64,000 nt of DNA. It comes from Gastranaerophilus sp944325835. Its GTDB lineage: Bacteria > Cyanobacteriota > Vampirovibrionia > Gastranaerophilales > Gastranaerophilaceae. The stretch covers positions 496,001 to 560,000 of the forward strand of contig OZ007029.1 in the NCBI GenBank assembly GCA_963931575.1, given 5' to 3'. The translations under genes were made by a program, and so were the position numbers. The notes under the pieces were generated by a model, which was not told the origin of the DNA, did no database searches, and saw only the letters and a list, made by a program, of their open reading frames with translations. Position 1 is the first letter of the stretch. Each line of letters begins with the position of its first letter. Of the stretch, positions 25,234 through 34,645 are shown one piece after another.

Positions 25234-26889
25234 TTATCTGTGTAAAAGAAGAGATTTCGCAAACTCTATTGACTGGTCGTTGATTTCGCCGCCTGCAAGT
25301 TCAGCAAGTGCTTTTATACGGTATTCATCATCAAGAACAAACACATTAACTTTAGTTTCTGTTTCTTGTGATTTTGCCACGTAGAAGTGCTTGTCTGCCT
25401 TGGAGGCTATTATCGCCTGGTGGGTAATCACTATAATCTGTCTGTATTTAGCAAGTTCTTTAATCTCATCTGCAACGCTCTGGGAAGCTTTTCCTGAAAT
25501 ACCGGTGTCAATTTCATCAAAGATAACGGTATCAATATCATCGCTTTGGGCAAAAATGGATTTAATTGCGAGCATAACACGCGAAATCTCGCCGCCGGAT
25601 GCGATTTTTGCAAGCGGTTTTAGGGTTTCCGATACGTTTGTTGAGATAAGAAATTCCACGTTATCTATGCCGTCCGGCGAAAGCGGTTTCCTATCAACGT
25701 TAATTTTGAAGCGGGCTTTTGGTAGTTCTAACTGGTAAAGCTTTTCTTCCACAAGTGTTGAGAGGACGCGGGCGTAATTCTGGCGATTTTCGCTGATTTC
25801 CTGCGCCATTTCGGTTAATTTTGTTTCGGTTCCGGCAATTTCCGATTTTAATTCTTCAATATTTTGGGTGGAATTTTCTATTGAATTTAGTTCTGCCTCA
25901 AATTTATCGCGTGCGGCAAGCACTTCTTCCAGTGTTGAGCCGTATTTGCGTTTCAGCTTGTCGAATACGTAGAGGCGCTCCTGAATTTCGTTTAATCGTT
26001 CGGTGTCGTTATCGAGTGACTGGTTGTAGTCACGAAGTTCACTGCTTAAATCTTTCAAGCCTTCAAGTAAATCTAAAAGGCGTTCTTCCTGTTCAGCCAA
26101 GCTTTCATCCATAGACGCAGCTTTTGAGAGATTTTGTTTAATGCTTGATAGAGATTCAATGATTGAACCGTCATCACCATTAATTGACCAGTAGGCGACA
26201 CCGGTGAGTTCTTTTAGCTTTTCGGCGTTTTCAAGAACCGTAAGTTCTTTTTGCAAATCTTCATCTTCGGTTGGGGATTTAATTTCCGCGCTGTCGATTT
26301 CGTCAAGCTGGAATTTGAGAAAATCTATTTGCGAATCAGTTGCATCTGAGGCACTTTGAAGTTCTTCAAGGCGTTTTTGCATATTTTTGTATGTAGTGAA
26401 AAGTTTGCCGTATTCTTCAAGAAGCTTGCTGTAAACATCTTTGCCGTAGTTATCTAAAAGGGTAATATGGTATTTGGGCTGCATAAAGGCGTAGGTTTGG
26501 TGCTGGGAGTGGATATCCAGAAACATTTCTTTCAAGCGTTTTACGCAGTCTGAATTGACGGGCGTCCCGTTGATTCTGGTGCGGACAGCGTTTTGTGTGA
26601 TTTCCTTGGTGAGAAGAATTTCATCACCTGTATAATCTATGCCGAATTCTTCAAAAAGCGGCTGCAGTTGCGGTTTGTCGGAAACCAGAAGAAGCTCAAT
26701 GGAGGCTTTGTCAGCGCCTGTTCTGATAACTTCTTTGGAAACGCGGTTTGAAAAAGCAATATCAATTGCGTTGATTAGGATACTTTTACCGGAGCCTGTT
26801 TCGCCCGTGATTACATTCAATCCCTTGTCAAAATCAACGGTCAATTCGTCTATTAAAATGTAATTTTTTAATTTAATCTGCTTTATCAT
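25234..26889 (-). CDS. recN: DNA repair protein RecN
   Basis: The protein has 551 aa. It is an SMC-like ATPase acting at double-strand breaks. Walker A GETGSGKSILINAI is at residues about 30-43, long coiled coils (residues 150-370) surround the centre, the signature ASGGEISRVMLAIKS is near 440, and Walker B TVIFDEIDTGISG follows. The start overlaps the stop of the upstream GH13 gene by 4 bp (ATGA-type), so the two are translationally coupled despite unrelated roles. Confidence 0.95.
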   Translation of the reverse strand: MIKQIKLKNYILIDELTVDFDKGLNVITGETGSGKSILINAIDIAFSNRVSKEVIRTGADKASIELLLVSDKPQLQPLFEEFGIDYTGDEILLTKEITQNAVRTRINGTPVNSDCVKRLKEMFLDIHSQHQTYAFMQPKYHITLLDNYGKDVYSKLLEEYGKLFTTYKNMQKRLEELQSASDATDSQIDFLKFQLDEIDSAEIKSPTEDEDLQKELTVLENAEKLKELTGVAYWSINGDDGSIIESLSSIKQNLSKAASMDESLAEQEERLLDLLEGLKDLSSELRDYNQSLDNDTERLNEIQERLYVFDKLKRKYGSTLEEVLAARDKFEAELNSIENSTQNIEELKSEIAGTETKLTEMAQEISENRQNYARVLSTLVEEKLYQLELPKARFKINVDRKPLSPDGIDNVEFLISTNVSETLKPLAKIASGGEISRVMLAIKSIFAQSDDIDTVIFDEIDTGISGKASQSVADEIKELAKYRQIIVITHQAIIASKADKHFYVAKSQETETKVNVFVLDDEYRIKALAELAGGEINDQSIEFAKSLLLHR

Positions 26890-29135
26890 ACTTTACGAGT
26901 CGCGAAGATTCGGAACTCTCCGTTTGTCAGTTCAGCAAACTTAAGTTCATTTTCTTCTTTTATCTTTTCTTTTACGAAATCTGTCCCGTCAAATTTGTAC
27001 TCTGCACTGACGGTGTAGTCGCCCGGAAGAAGTACTTTTTTGTCGTGAACGGGTTTGTTTTCAACTATTTCTCCGTTAATTTTTTCTGTCGGAGCTTTGT
27101 AGTTGGCAACAATCAGAAAACCTTCTTTTAAAGGTTCTTTTGAGATAATCCAGCTTGCAAAGCCGTCCTCATCCTGATCAATAATTTGCGCTTCGCCGTC
27201 GGTAATTATTGAATTATTTTTTACAAACCTGTCAATCGCGTCAAACTTGTTGAAGAAGATGTAGTCCTGTGCGCGTTCCATTGCGACTTCCTCGCCAATA
27301 ACGTGTTCAATACCGCGTTTCGTGAAGCTTTCATCCCCATCAACGTAAAGCATTGCGCGTTGTGCAAATTTGCCGCCCGGAAGAAATTTGTATTTAAACC
27401 ATTTGAACATGGCTCCGTCCTCGCCTAGTTGCCCCGGATACTGGTCGATACTGCGGAATTCGCCATCCTGATTGTTGTATGTTTTCAGGATTGATAGGTA
27501 ATTCTTATTTTTCTTTGCAACGTTATAGTTGGTTAAATGCTGGTTATCTTCAATAATTTTTTCAGGAGTTTTTTCATTTTGCATAACTATATCGTTGCCC
27601 CAGAGTGTGTCAAATGACATATCTTCGTGGTATTCCTTTAGAAAATCGTCCCATAACATGTATTCAGCAAGTGTTCCGAAGTAAGGGATTTTTTCCTTCA
27701 TTGTTCTGTTGAGTTTACCAAGAACCATGCGCGGTGCGCGATAGCTTATCGGAACACCGTTTTTCTCTGAAACTTCATCAACAATGTGGTCAATATGGTC
27801 AACTCTGAAACCGTCAAAGTTATAGTCATTTTGAAGTTTTTTCATCTCGTTGATGAAAAAGTCAATAACTTTTTTATTGTAAGTTCCGTCCTCAAGGTTT
27901 ACGAAATAATAAGGTGTTTGGCAGTCGAGGTTTGCAAAATGCGTAACGTCCTCCCCGTCGAATTTGTAATGTTTGAACATTGGGTATCCGCCGCATTCAC
28001 TCATGGTGTCGTAAACAGGAACACCGGCGGAGCACCATGCACCGCCAGGAGCCGGCCAGAGCTCTTCTGCGATTAATTTTTGGATTATATCCAAATGCTT
28101 TGTTATATCGCTTTCGGCTTGAATTTTCTTTGAGCCTTCAACCTCTGCAACAATATCTTTTACGCGTTTGTGGAGTTTTTTCTGGTTAGCGTTCTTGAGC
28201 ATTTCGTTGGAAATCTCTTTTTTGTACTCATCCATTTTGTCCGCAAACTGTGCAAAAAGTTCTTTATACTTTTCTGAAAGATTTCCCATGCATTCGTTCT
28301 GTGACTGGCGGTAAACCCCTTTTATCACACTGATATCATCTTCATCACAGTCTTTAAGTGTTTCTTTTAAGAGTCTTTCAAGATTGTCTTCAAGTTGTTT
28401 ATTTAGGGCTTTAATATCAAACCAGCGTGCAATATACGGGTTTGAAAGAACTGCTTTTGAAAATCTTCCTGTTTGCGGCAGAATATCGTAAATTACAGGG
28501 TGGCCCGCAAGCTGTGCAAGTGCAATGAAGGTTTGGACCTGTTTTTTGACACCCATTCCGGTAACTTTTTTTATGTCTTCATCAAGCAGTTTCTCGCTGA
28601 CTTCCGAACTTTTCGGCAGATACGCGCAGCCAAATTCTCTCGGGTGGAATGGAATTAAATAGATTGTTGTATTAAAAATACCGTTTTCAAGATTTCCTGT
28701 CGGCAAAATAAGAAGCTGCATAAGCCAGTCCATAAATTTTCCGGTTTCCTTGCTTTTGTTACCGTTGCCGAGTCCTGCAAGGTTAATTAATTTTATGTCG
28801 TGGCCTTCTTTTTTAATCCAGTTTGAATTTTTAATATTTTTGCGCGCAAGAACGCTCTGCTTGTTATCAGGAAAACGAAAATGTTTGCCGTCAAAAACTT
28901 TGTTGTTAACCCATTTGATTTCGAGCCCGAAAAGCACTTCGTTCGGGGTAAGTTCTTCCTGTGCTTTTCTGAAAGGGTAAGGTAAATAGCCGTAACGTGT
29001 GATTAAATCTGTTAAATACTCTTTTCTTGCCGAGGTAATTGTAGAAAAATCATAGATACTTTTAAGGCTGTTGTATATTAAATCAAGTTCTTCACAGGCT
29101 TTCATCCTGTTGGGTTTGTTAAATAAATTGAACAT
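26886..29135 (-). CDS. GH13-family alpha-glucan enzyme (alpha-amylase-like)
   Basis: The protein has 749 aa with no signal peptide, so it is cytoplasmic. The catalytic barrel motifs are FDGFRVDHIDHI (nucleophile Asp, about residue 450) and FGTLAEYMLWDD (acid/base Glu). A long helical insertion (residues 260-350: KYKELFAQFADKMDEYKKEI) interrupts the barrel. The C-terminus has beta-rich segments (VLLPGDYTVSAEYKFDG) like the amylase C-domain. It probably acts on storage glycogen or maltodextrins, together with the GH77 and GH57 enzymes of the window. Exact specificity is unclear. RBS AGGGAG precedes the ATG. Confidence 0.8.
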   Translation of the reverse strand: MFNLFNKPNRMKACEELDLIYNSLKSIYDFSTITSARKEYLTDLITRYGYLPYPFRKAQEELTPNEVLFGLEIKWVNNKVFDGKHFRFPDNKQSVLARKNIKNSNWIKKEGHDIKLINLAGLGNGNKSKETGKFMDWLMQLLILPTGNLENGIFNTTIYLIPFHPREFGCAYLPKSSEVSEKLLDEDIKKVTGMGVKKQVQTFIALAQLAGHPVIYDILPQTGRFSKAVLSNPYIARWFDIKALNKQLEDNLERLLKETLKDCDEDDISVIKGVYRQSQNECMGNLSEKYKELFAQFADKMDEYKKEISNEMLKNANQKKLHKRVKDIVAEVEGSKKIQAESDITKHLDIIQKLIAEELWPAPGGAWCSAGVPVYDTMSECGGYPMFKHYKFDGEDVTHFANLDCQTPYYFVNLEDGTYNKKVIDFFINEMKKLQNDYNFDGFRVDHIDHIVDEVSEKNGVPISYRAPRMVLGKLNRTMKEKIPYFGTLAEYMLWDDFLKEYHEDMSFDTLWGNDIVMQNEKTPEKIIEDNQHLTNYNVAKKNKNYLSILKTYNNQDGEFRSIDQYPGQLGEDGAMFKWFKYKFLPGGKFAQRAMLYVDGDESFTKRGIEHVIGEEVAMERAQDYIFFNKFDAIDRFVKNNSIITDGEAQIIDQDEDGFASWIISKEPLKEGFLIVANYKAPTEKINGEIVENKPVHDKKVLLPGDYTVSAEYKFDGTDFVKEKIKEENELKFAELTNGEFRIFATRKV

Positions 29136-29192
29136 TTCATCTCCCTATAATCTCATGGAAACATTATACCATGGAAAAGGATTTTAGCTAAA

Positions 29193-29642
29193 TTATTTAA
29201 AGTATGAAACAATTGCGCCGCCGATTTCTTCGTTCGGGTCAAAATAGGTTTTTGGCGGGTTGAGTGAATTTTGTATAAGCATTGCAACGAGAGGGCCGAA
29301 GGCATCAGGGATTTGGGTTTTCCGGTAAATCCCGGCAAGAAACGTTTGGATTTCGGGGTTTTTAGTTTTGTTGTAACGGGAAAGTTCCGGATAAAGTTTT
29401 GCGGTATCGCCGGTTTTATTCTCTTGAATTCTGTCTAAAATGTATAAGGTTTCGACAACATTTTTGCCGCTTTTGAGGTTATCAGCCATGGCAGGAAAAG
29501 ATTTTTCCCCCTGTTTTACAAAATAGTCGGTTGTAAGCTGCGGAAACACTCTGAAATTTCCGGCGGGTCTGGCCGGAATGGTGTATGGACGATTCGTTTG
29601 TAAATATGTGTTAATACTAAGAGTACACAAATGGCGCTCCAT
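29193..29642 (-). CDS. Third gene of the riboswitch operon, unknown
   Basis: About 150 aa. The start is uncertain: ATG at 29642 or 29672, both within the end of the upstream gene, implying coupled translation. The sequence is soluble and helical (ADNLKSGKNVVETLYILDRI; KNPEIQTFLAGIYRKTQIP) with proline-rich N-terminal residues. No family recognised. Its position makes it the last gene of a three-gene minus-strand unit. Confidence 0.5.
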   Translation of the reverse strand: MERHLCTLSINTYLQTNRPYTIPARPAGNFRVFPQLTTDYFVKQGEKSFPAMADNLKSGKNVVETLYILDRIQENKTGDTAKLYPELSRYNKTKNPEIQTFLAGIYRKTQIPDAFGPLVAMLIQNSLNPPKTYFDPNEEIGGAIVSYFK

Positions 29643-31026
29643 TCTTGATTTCATAGAGAATATTGTCGGCAATGACCTTTAATTCTTCTTTTGATTTTCC
29701 TTCTTTTTGTTGTTTGTAAAATTCTTCTACAAGCGGGTTGATAGCGGCATCTTTTTTTGCCTTAAAGTTACGCAGTTCTGTTGAAACGAGGCGCTTTTGA
29801 AGTTCCAGCTCTGTTTGTGCGTTGTATTTTTTCACCTGAACTTCTTTTATTGCATCCCCCGCAAGTTTTCCGGCATATCCTGCGGCACTCAGCCCCGCAA
29901 TCCCGAAGAAAAGCTGTTTAAACTGCTTGTTGTCGGTGTCAAGCAGGTAGTTGTAAAGGTGTGCGCGGTAATCATCAACGTGAGAGTAATAAGTGGGTTT
30001 ATCTGTTCCGTCCCCGCCAAGAGCGCGTTCTACCCGCGCGGTTGAGGTGAGTAATTCCTCCTCAAAATCCTTGATGTCTGCTTTTGACCAGTTAAGATTT
30101 TGCAGATGCTCTTTGATATATTTTTTAGGGGTACCGAGTGCTGTGAAAAGATTTTTCAAGATTTCCCTATCCTCATTCATTGTTTCTTTTGTTGACTTTT
30201 TAATGATTTCAGGGATAGTATTTTTAAGCGCCTTGCTGCCTTCTTCCAGATACTGTTTCCCGCGGGTGAGATTTTTTATAGAAAGAAATCCGAGGCCTAT
30301 AATTCCGGCAAATGTCAGTGCGCCGAGAAGAAAATAATTTTTATTGTTCTCTCTTTTTTTCAGTTCCGGCGTGCGGCCGAAATTCAGAGTTTTGTCAAAC
30401 TCTGCGGTACGCTCAGAGAGCATATTTCTTATAATTTGCATTTTCCCGCCAAAAGTACGGGCTTCGACTTCAATGAGTTTTTCCTGCAGATTTTTTTGAA
30501 TATCCGCTTCTTTTTTCCGCACCCAGACTTCTTTGAATCCGTCAAAAAAGGTTTTGCCCATAAACGCGGTTGCAGTGAGCGCGAGGACCCCGCTTCCTGC
30601 AAGTATAGTCTGGCGGTTCGGGTTGCGAACCATGCGATAAATCGCCTGATGCGTTTCTTCATTCAGCGCAACATGGCGGGTCAGTGTTGGCAGCACCTGT
30701 TTTTTGTCTGTTTTCGCAAGATTTTTTGTGCTACGGCTGATAAAATAGGTTAATCCGGTAATCGCGCCCATTACCCCGAGTGCAATTCCGCTAATAGGCA
30801 GAAGGCTTTTCTCCTGCGTTATGTGCCTGTCCTTTAATTCCTTTGGCGCGCGGACGTTGTCAGAAATTATCAGGCTGTCGCAAATTTCGTCGAAATTGCA
30901 TTCAGGCTTGCAGAAGGAGTTTACAATTACGCCTTCCTGGGTCGTAATATCATTTTTTCTCTGGTTAGTTGTTAAATTGCGCTGGCGGCGTATTGTTTCG
31001 CCATCTGAGAAGTCATGGAGTTTCAT
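29617..31026 (-). CDS. Second gene of the riboswitch operon: membrane protein, unknown
   Basis: The protein has 469 aa. There are at least four hydrophobic segments (ISGIALGVMGAITGLTYFI; ILAGSGVLALTATAFMG; YFLLGALTFAGIIGLGFLSI; LFFGIAGLSAAGYAG) separated by long charged helical stretches such as KEADIQKNLQEKLIEVEART. It overlaps the upstream gene by 14 bp and the downstream one by up to 56 bp. No family recognised. The architecture suggests a membrane scaffold with cytoplasmic coiled coils. Confidence 0.6.
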   Translation of the reverse strand: MKLHDFSDGETIRRQRNLTTNQRKNDITTQEGVIVNSFCKPECNFDEICDSLIISDNVRAPKELKDRHITQEKSLLPISGIALGVMGAITGLTYFISRSTKNLAKTDKKQVLPTLTRHVALNEETHQAIYRMVRNPNRQTILAGSGVLALTATAFMGKTFFDGFKEVWVRKKEADIQKNLQEKLIEVEARTFGGKMQIIRNMLSERTAEFDKTLNFGRTPELKKRENNKNYFLLGALTFAGIIGLGFLSIKNLTRGKQYLEEGSKALKNTIPEIIKKSTKETMNEDREILKNLFTALGTPKKYIKEHLQNLNWSKADIKDFEEELLTSTARVERALGGDGTDKPTYYSHVDDYRAHLYNYLLDTDNKQFKQLFFGIAGLSAAGYAGKLAGDAIKEVQVKKYNAQTELELQKRLVSTELRNFKAKKDAAINPLVEEFYKQQKEGKSKEELKVIADNILYEIKNGAPFVYS

Positions 31027-31675
31027 TATCTTTATCTTTCTTTGTTAGTGAATGAATGAACTTTTTAAGATCAAAAATTCGTTTTTCTTCATCAATTTTT
31101 TTATCTTCATTGTGTAAATTTAATGTTTCAAAGAGTGCAAACAGGGATTTAACTTTCTTTTTAAGTTCACTGAAAGCCTCTGAAACTTTTTTATTTATTG
31201 CAGTTTTGATTTCACCGAGAATCGATGTTATTTTAGCGCTAATGTCGGCAAATTTTTGAGAAAGATTTGTTATAACCTGCGGCAGAGCTTTCATAATTTC
31301 AACAGGGCGCTGCAGAAATGTTTGAACGATAAATGTCAGGGGTGTACTGATTATGCGCGGAAGTTTTGTACTTATTGCAGAGTTAAGCAGGCTTAAACGC
31401 TGCTGCATATTATCAAGTCCCTTTTGAAAATCCGCAAGCCGCTGGGCAAAATTTTGGGCGTCTTGCGCTCTTGTTTCTCTTGCTAGTTTCTGCGCTTTTA
31501 AAAATGCTCCGATTGCAGCGCACTCATTCCAGCTCATCTCACCGGGTTTGGCAGAAAAATCAGCTTTTTTTGCGCCGCCGCCTGACATTCCATTGCAAAT
31601 CGGACAGCTTCCGAGCGGTAAACCGTGCGGACAAGTTCCGACATTGCTTTTTTGAGTGTTAAGAGTTAATTGCAT
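31013..31675 (-). CDS. First gene of the riboswitch operon: zinc-ribbon-like plus coiled-coil protein
   Basis: The protein has 220 aa. Near the N-terminus GTCPHGLPLGSCPICNGMSGG has Cys-x-His and Cys-x-x-Cys, a probable small zinc-binding knuckle. The rest is helical (FAQRLADFQKGLDNMQQRL; FSELKKKVKSLFALFETL) with a moderately hydrophobic middle. Its Shine-Dalgarno GAGGA is inside a hairpin that looks like the expression platform of the upstream cobalamin-type riboswitch. No family recognised. Confidence 0.6.
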   Translation of the reverse strand: MQLTLNTQKSNVGTCPHGLPLGSCPICNGMSGGGAKKADFSAKPGEMSWNECAAIGAFLKAQKLARETRAQDAQNFAQRLADFQKGLDNMQQRLSLLNSAISTKLPRIISTPLTFIVQTFLQRPVEIMKALPQVITNLSQKFADISAKITSILGEIKTAINKKVSEAFSELKKKVKSLFALFETLNLHNEDKKIDEEKRIFDLKKFIHSLTKKDKDNETP

Positions 31676-31677
31676 CC

Positions 31678-31822
31678 AGTCCTCGTGTTATAGAGGACAG
31701 CAAAAATTTTTCTTAACCTTGCCGTGCGACGCAGCAATAGTGAAAATTTGAGCATTCCGGCTTTTACGGTTGCGGCACAGCCGGGGATCTTCACCCCGTT
31801 TCCTCGTATTTTAATTCCTTAA
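31678..31822 (-). promoter_or_regulatory. Cobalamin-type riboswitch upstream of an unknown membrane operon
   Basis: Read on the minus strand from about 31815, the sequence gives GAGGAAACGGGGTGAAGATC, then CCCGGCTGTGCCGCAACCG, then TAAAAGCCGGAATGCTC. These correspond to the conserved cobalamin riboswitch core (GGGAA-x-GGUG-AA-AUCC, then CUGU-x-CCGCAAC-GUAA, then AGCC-GGAA). Farther down, GTCCTC TATAACAC GAGGAC buries the Shine-Dalgarno of the 31675 gene just before its ATG, as P13 does in translation-controlling members. The 5' P1/P2 part is short and the element begins right after the asparaginase stop. Confidence 0.7.
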
Positions 31823-31827
31823 ATATT

Positions 31828-32787
31828 TTAGGATAAAGTTGGTGAAAATGCAAATAGTGTTGAGATTTCGCCTGCTATTTCGCCGTGGAGGGTCTTTATT
31901 GACTTCTCTGCGGTGAAATTTCCCCAGCCCAAACGGTTAATATAATCTATTACAATAAGTTCGCGCGCTTTCATGTCGCAGTCCGAAACTTTTACAACAA
32001 AGCCCTCTTCTATTTCCGTGTTTACCACAATACAGAGGCCGCCCGCGCCGACTTTGGCGATTAGACCACTTCCTTCTACAATTTTTGTGTCGGTTCTGTC
32101 CTCGCCGCCATAAATATACGGGTTATCGCGAATTGCAGCGGTCATTTTCTCATATTTCGGGTTGCAAAAAAGATTTATAAATCCCAGAACCATATTTTTT
32201 AAAGGCATTGACATCACCGGAACCCCGCAGCCGTCTTTCGTAATCGGATAAGTCTTTTGCAGGGCGCAAAGTTCACTTACCTTTTTTATAACAAGCTGTT
32301 GCAGCGGGTGCTCAAGTTCATCATAATTTTCGCACGGCAAATCCAGTTTTTTACAAAGCGCAAGCATTGTAAGATGTTTACCCACGCAGTTATTGTGGAA
32401 AACATTTTCTTTTTCGCCTGTAAGAAGCATTTCTGCCTGACGGGTTTTTGAAAGCGGTTTATGAACCCCGCATTTTAAATCTTCTGCCTTGATACCGAAT
32501 TTCTTTGCAAAGCTTAGTGCCGTTTCATAGTGGCATTTTTCGCCTGCATTAGAGCCGCTGGCAAGAGCAAGTTCTTTATCTGTCAAATCTAGCCCGTAAT
32601 CAATTGCCAAACTCGCTTGCAGAGGTTTTTCGCAGGAGCGCAGATAAAACGGTTCATCAAAACTTTCGCCGGATGTTTCCAGAACCTTACCACTTCCGGA
32701 AACCCTTGTAATGAATCCGAAATGCTCTTCCTCAAGCAGTCCGTGTCTGAAACTTCTAGTCAGAATCGTCGGTCGTTGGTTTTGCAT
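31828..32787 (-). CDS. Type III-like (Rhizobium-type) L-asparaginase
   Basis: The protein has 319 aa. It matches the asparaginase family typified by Rhizobium etli AnsA rather than the E. coli type. Recognisable stretches are FYLRSCEKPLQASLAIDYG, ASGSNAGEKCHYE, HNNCVGKHLTMLALC with the conserved Lys/Cys, KDGCGVPVMSMPL and EGSGLIAKVGAGG. It hydrolyses asparagine to aspartate and ammonia in the cytoplasm. The start overlaps the end of the upstream glycosyltransferase gene by 32 bp. Confidence 0.88.
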   Translation of the reverse strand: MQNQRPTILTRSFRHGLLEEEHFGFITRVSGSGKVLETSGESFDEPFYLRSCEKPLQASLAIDYGLDLTDKELALASGSNAGEKCHYETALSFAKKFGIKAEDLKCGVHKPLSKTRQAEMLLTGEKENVFHNNCVGKHLTMLALCKKLDLPCENYDELEHPLQQLVIKKVSELCALQKTYPITKDGCGVPVMSMPLKNMVLGFINLFCNPKYEKMTAAIRDNPYIYGGEDRTDTKIVEGSGLIAKVGAGGLCIVVNTEIEEGFVVKVSDCDMKARELIVIDYINRLGWGNFTAEKSIKTLHGEIAGEISTLFAFSPTLS

Positions 32788-34573
32788 CGTAGAAATCCCA
32801 TTTTGTCATAGGCGCACGGCTTTTTGTTTTATCCTGCATATTGTCACGTACGGTTTGTTCTTTCTTTTCTTTAGCGGCTTTTTTAGCTTTTTTATCTATG
32901 CCTTTTGCTTTTTCTTCCGCTTCAAGTTTAGCTTCTTCAGCTTCGTGATCCATAGGCTCCATAAGCGCTTCTATCTTATGGTAATCCTTTTTGGTAATCG
33001 GGAAGCAGTGCCAGCCGCTGAACATACAGTAATCTTCAAGATCCTGTTTTTGAATTTTTCTAGCTATACGGTACCACTTTTTATTCGTTTTATCAAAATC
33101 CTCAGGAATTCTTGTTACAACAATGAATTTATCGTTCGGATTTTCTTTTGAAGTGAAGTAATCCATATCCGATACAATAATAACATCCGCGTCATCTTTG
33201 GTGTAGAGAATAACTTCTGATGTCGCATATATAGGGAAATTTTTATCATTTTTCAGATAAATAGGCAGATCCGATTCCAGAAGCGGGCGCATGTGTGCAA
33301 AGTTGAAATGCGCAAAGTATACGAATGACGCTATCGGTTTCGGTATAAAGTGCAGCGTAAGCGGCAGCGAATATACTATATATAAAAGTCCGAATAAGAA
33401 ACTCCAGATTTTGGAATCAAGATTAACAATCAGCCAGATAACAGCCATTGCCATTATCGGATATCCGGCCATTACGTAGCGCATGTAATCAAGGTGTCCG
33501 ATAAATATAATTACATAACTCCAGAACGCCGCAAGTGCTGCCGGAAGAAGCAAGAAATTATATTTTGTTTCTTTAAAGTTTTTGAATTTCTTGAAATTCA
33601 GGGCAATTGCAACAATTGCAAACACAAGTGTAGGACAGTAGAACACTGATTTATACATAAACCCGTTGTTCTTTAAAAATCTTTTCCATACGCGTTCAAG
33701 ATTGAACGGTGTGTCCTGCGGGAAGTCTGTTGTTCCGATGAAGTTGAAAAATCCCCAGTATAAAAGTTTTGCCAGAATCAAGTGCCCGATAAATACGGTT
33801 ATAAGCGCTATAATCCAGTCGTTTCTCTTTTCTTTCCAAGCTTTATAAAGAAGACAGCCGCCGAGTATCGCAATATAAACCTCGGAATAATATGCCGAAA
33901 GCACAAATAATGTCAGCCCCAGCGTGCATAAGAATAAATTCCAGGCATTATAGAGTTCTTCTTTATTCTCAATTGAGTAATAAATTCTTGTGAAGATATA
34001 TGTTGCAAGTATAAAAAATATTGATTGCAGCTGATATTCGCGCACAAACATAGTACACGAAATCGCGCCGGCATTGACAAACGCTATCAGCATTGCTAAA
34101 GGTATATGTTTATCTTCTTTGAGAATAAATCTCAGGAGTTTGAACATTACCCAAAATGCAAACAGCATAAGGAACACGTTAAACAAAATCCCGAAAACCT
34201 TCATAAAAGAAGGATTGAATTCATCCAGTCCGGAATTGTAGATTCTGAACAGGGAATAATAAAAATTAGAGTGTCCGTCATCTTTGACAGACTTATACAT
34301 CATTGCTAAATCCTTACCCAGCATTCCCGGATACGGTTTGAAGAAGATTTCTTTTAAAAATCTTCCTTTATAAACTTTGTTGGCCTGAAGCCTGAAATAG
34401 TTCCATTTCTTTTTAAAAACTTCGCCGCTGTCGTTAAGGTTTGATGGTGTTGAAACACTGTAAGAAAACGGTTCGTCACCTACAATATTCCCTCCGAACA
34501 TCCCCCAGTATAATCTTACAAATACTGCAAAAAGCAGTACCAACAATAATAAAATAATCTTTTTAGTGCTCAT
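32756..34573 (-). CDS. GT-C fold glycosyltransferase (PMT/GT39-like), polytopic
   Basis: The protein has 605 aa. The N-terminal signal-anchor helix (KKIILLLLVLLFAVFVRLYW) is followed by GGNIVGDEPFSYSV, with the acidic pair in the first periplasmic loop that is catalytic in GT-C enzymes. About ten more transmembrane helices follow. Such proteins transfer sugars from polyprenyl-phosphate donors to lipids or proteins. The last ~60 residues are an unusual very charged cytoplasmic tail (EEAKLEAEEKAKGIDKKAKK). The acceptor is unknown. Confidence 0.75.
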   Translation of the reverse strand: MSTKKIILLLLVLLFAVFVRLYWGMFGGNIVGDEPFSYSVSTPSNLNDSGEVFKKKWNYFRLQANKVYKGRFLKEIFFKPYPGMLGKDLAMMYKSVKDDGHSNFYYSLFRIYNSGLDEFNPSFMKVFGILFNVFLMLFAFWVMFKLLRFILKEDKHIPLAMLIAFVNAGAISCTMFVREYQLQSIFFILATYIFTRIYYSIENKEELYNAWNLFLCTLGLTLFVLSAYYSEVYIAILGGCLLYKAWKEKRNDWIIALITVFIGHLILAKLLYWGFFNFIGTTDFPQDTPFNLERVWKRFLKNNGFMYKSVFYCPTLVFAIVAIALNFKKFKNFKETKYNFLLLPAALAAFWSYVIIFIGHLDYMRYVMAGYPIMAMAVIWLIVNLDSKIWSFLFGLLYIVYSLPLTLHFIPKPIASFVYFAHFNFAHMRPLLESDLPIYLKNDKNFPIYATSEVILYTKDDADVIIVSDMDYFTSKENPNDKFIVVTRIPEDFDKTNKKWYRIARKIQKQDLEDYCMFSGWHCFPITKKDYHKIEALMEPMDHEAEEAKLEAEEKAKGIDKKAKKAAKEKKEQTVRDNMQDKTKSRAPMTKWDFYDAKPTTDDSD

Positions 34574-34645
34574 AATACCAGTATTTTATCATGCGTACGG
34601 CGGGCATGGCTGTAAATTTTTGTAAATTTTTAGTATAATCTTGTT

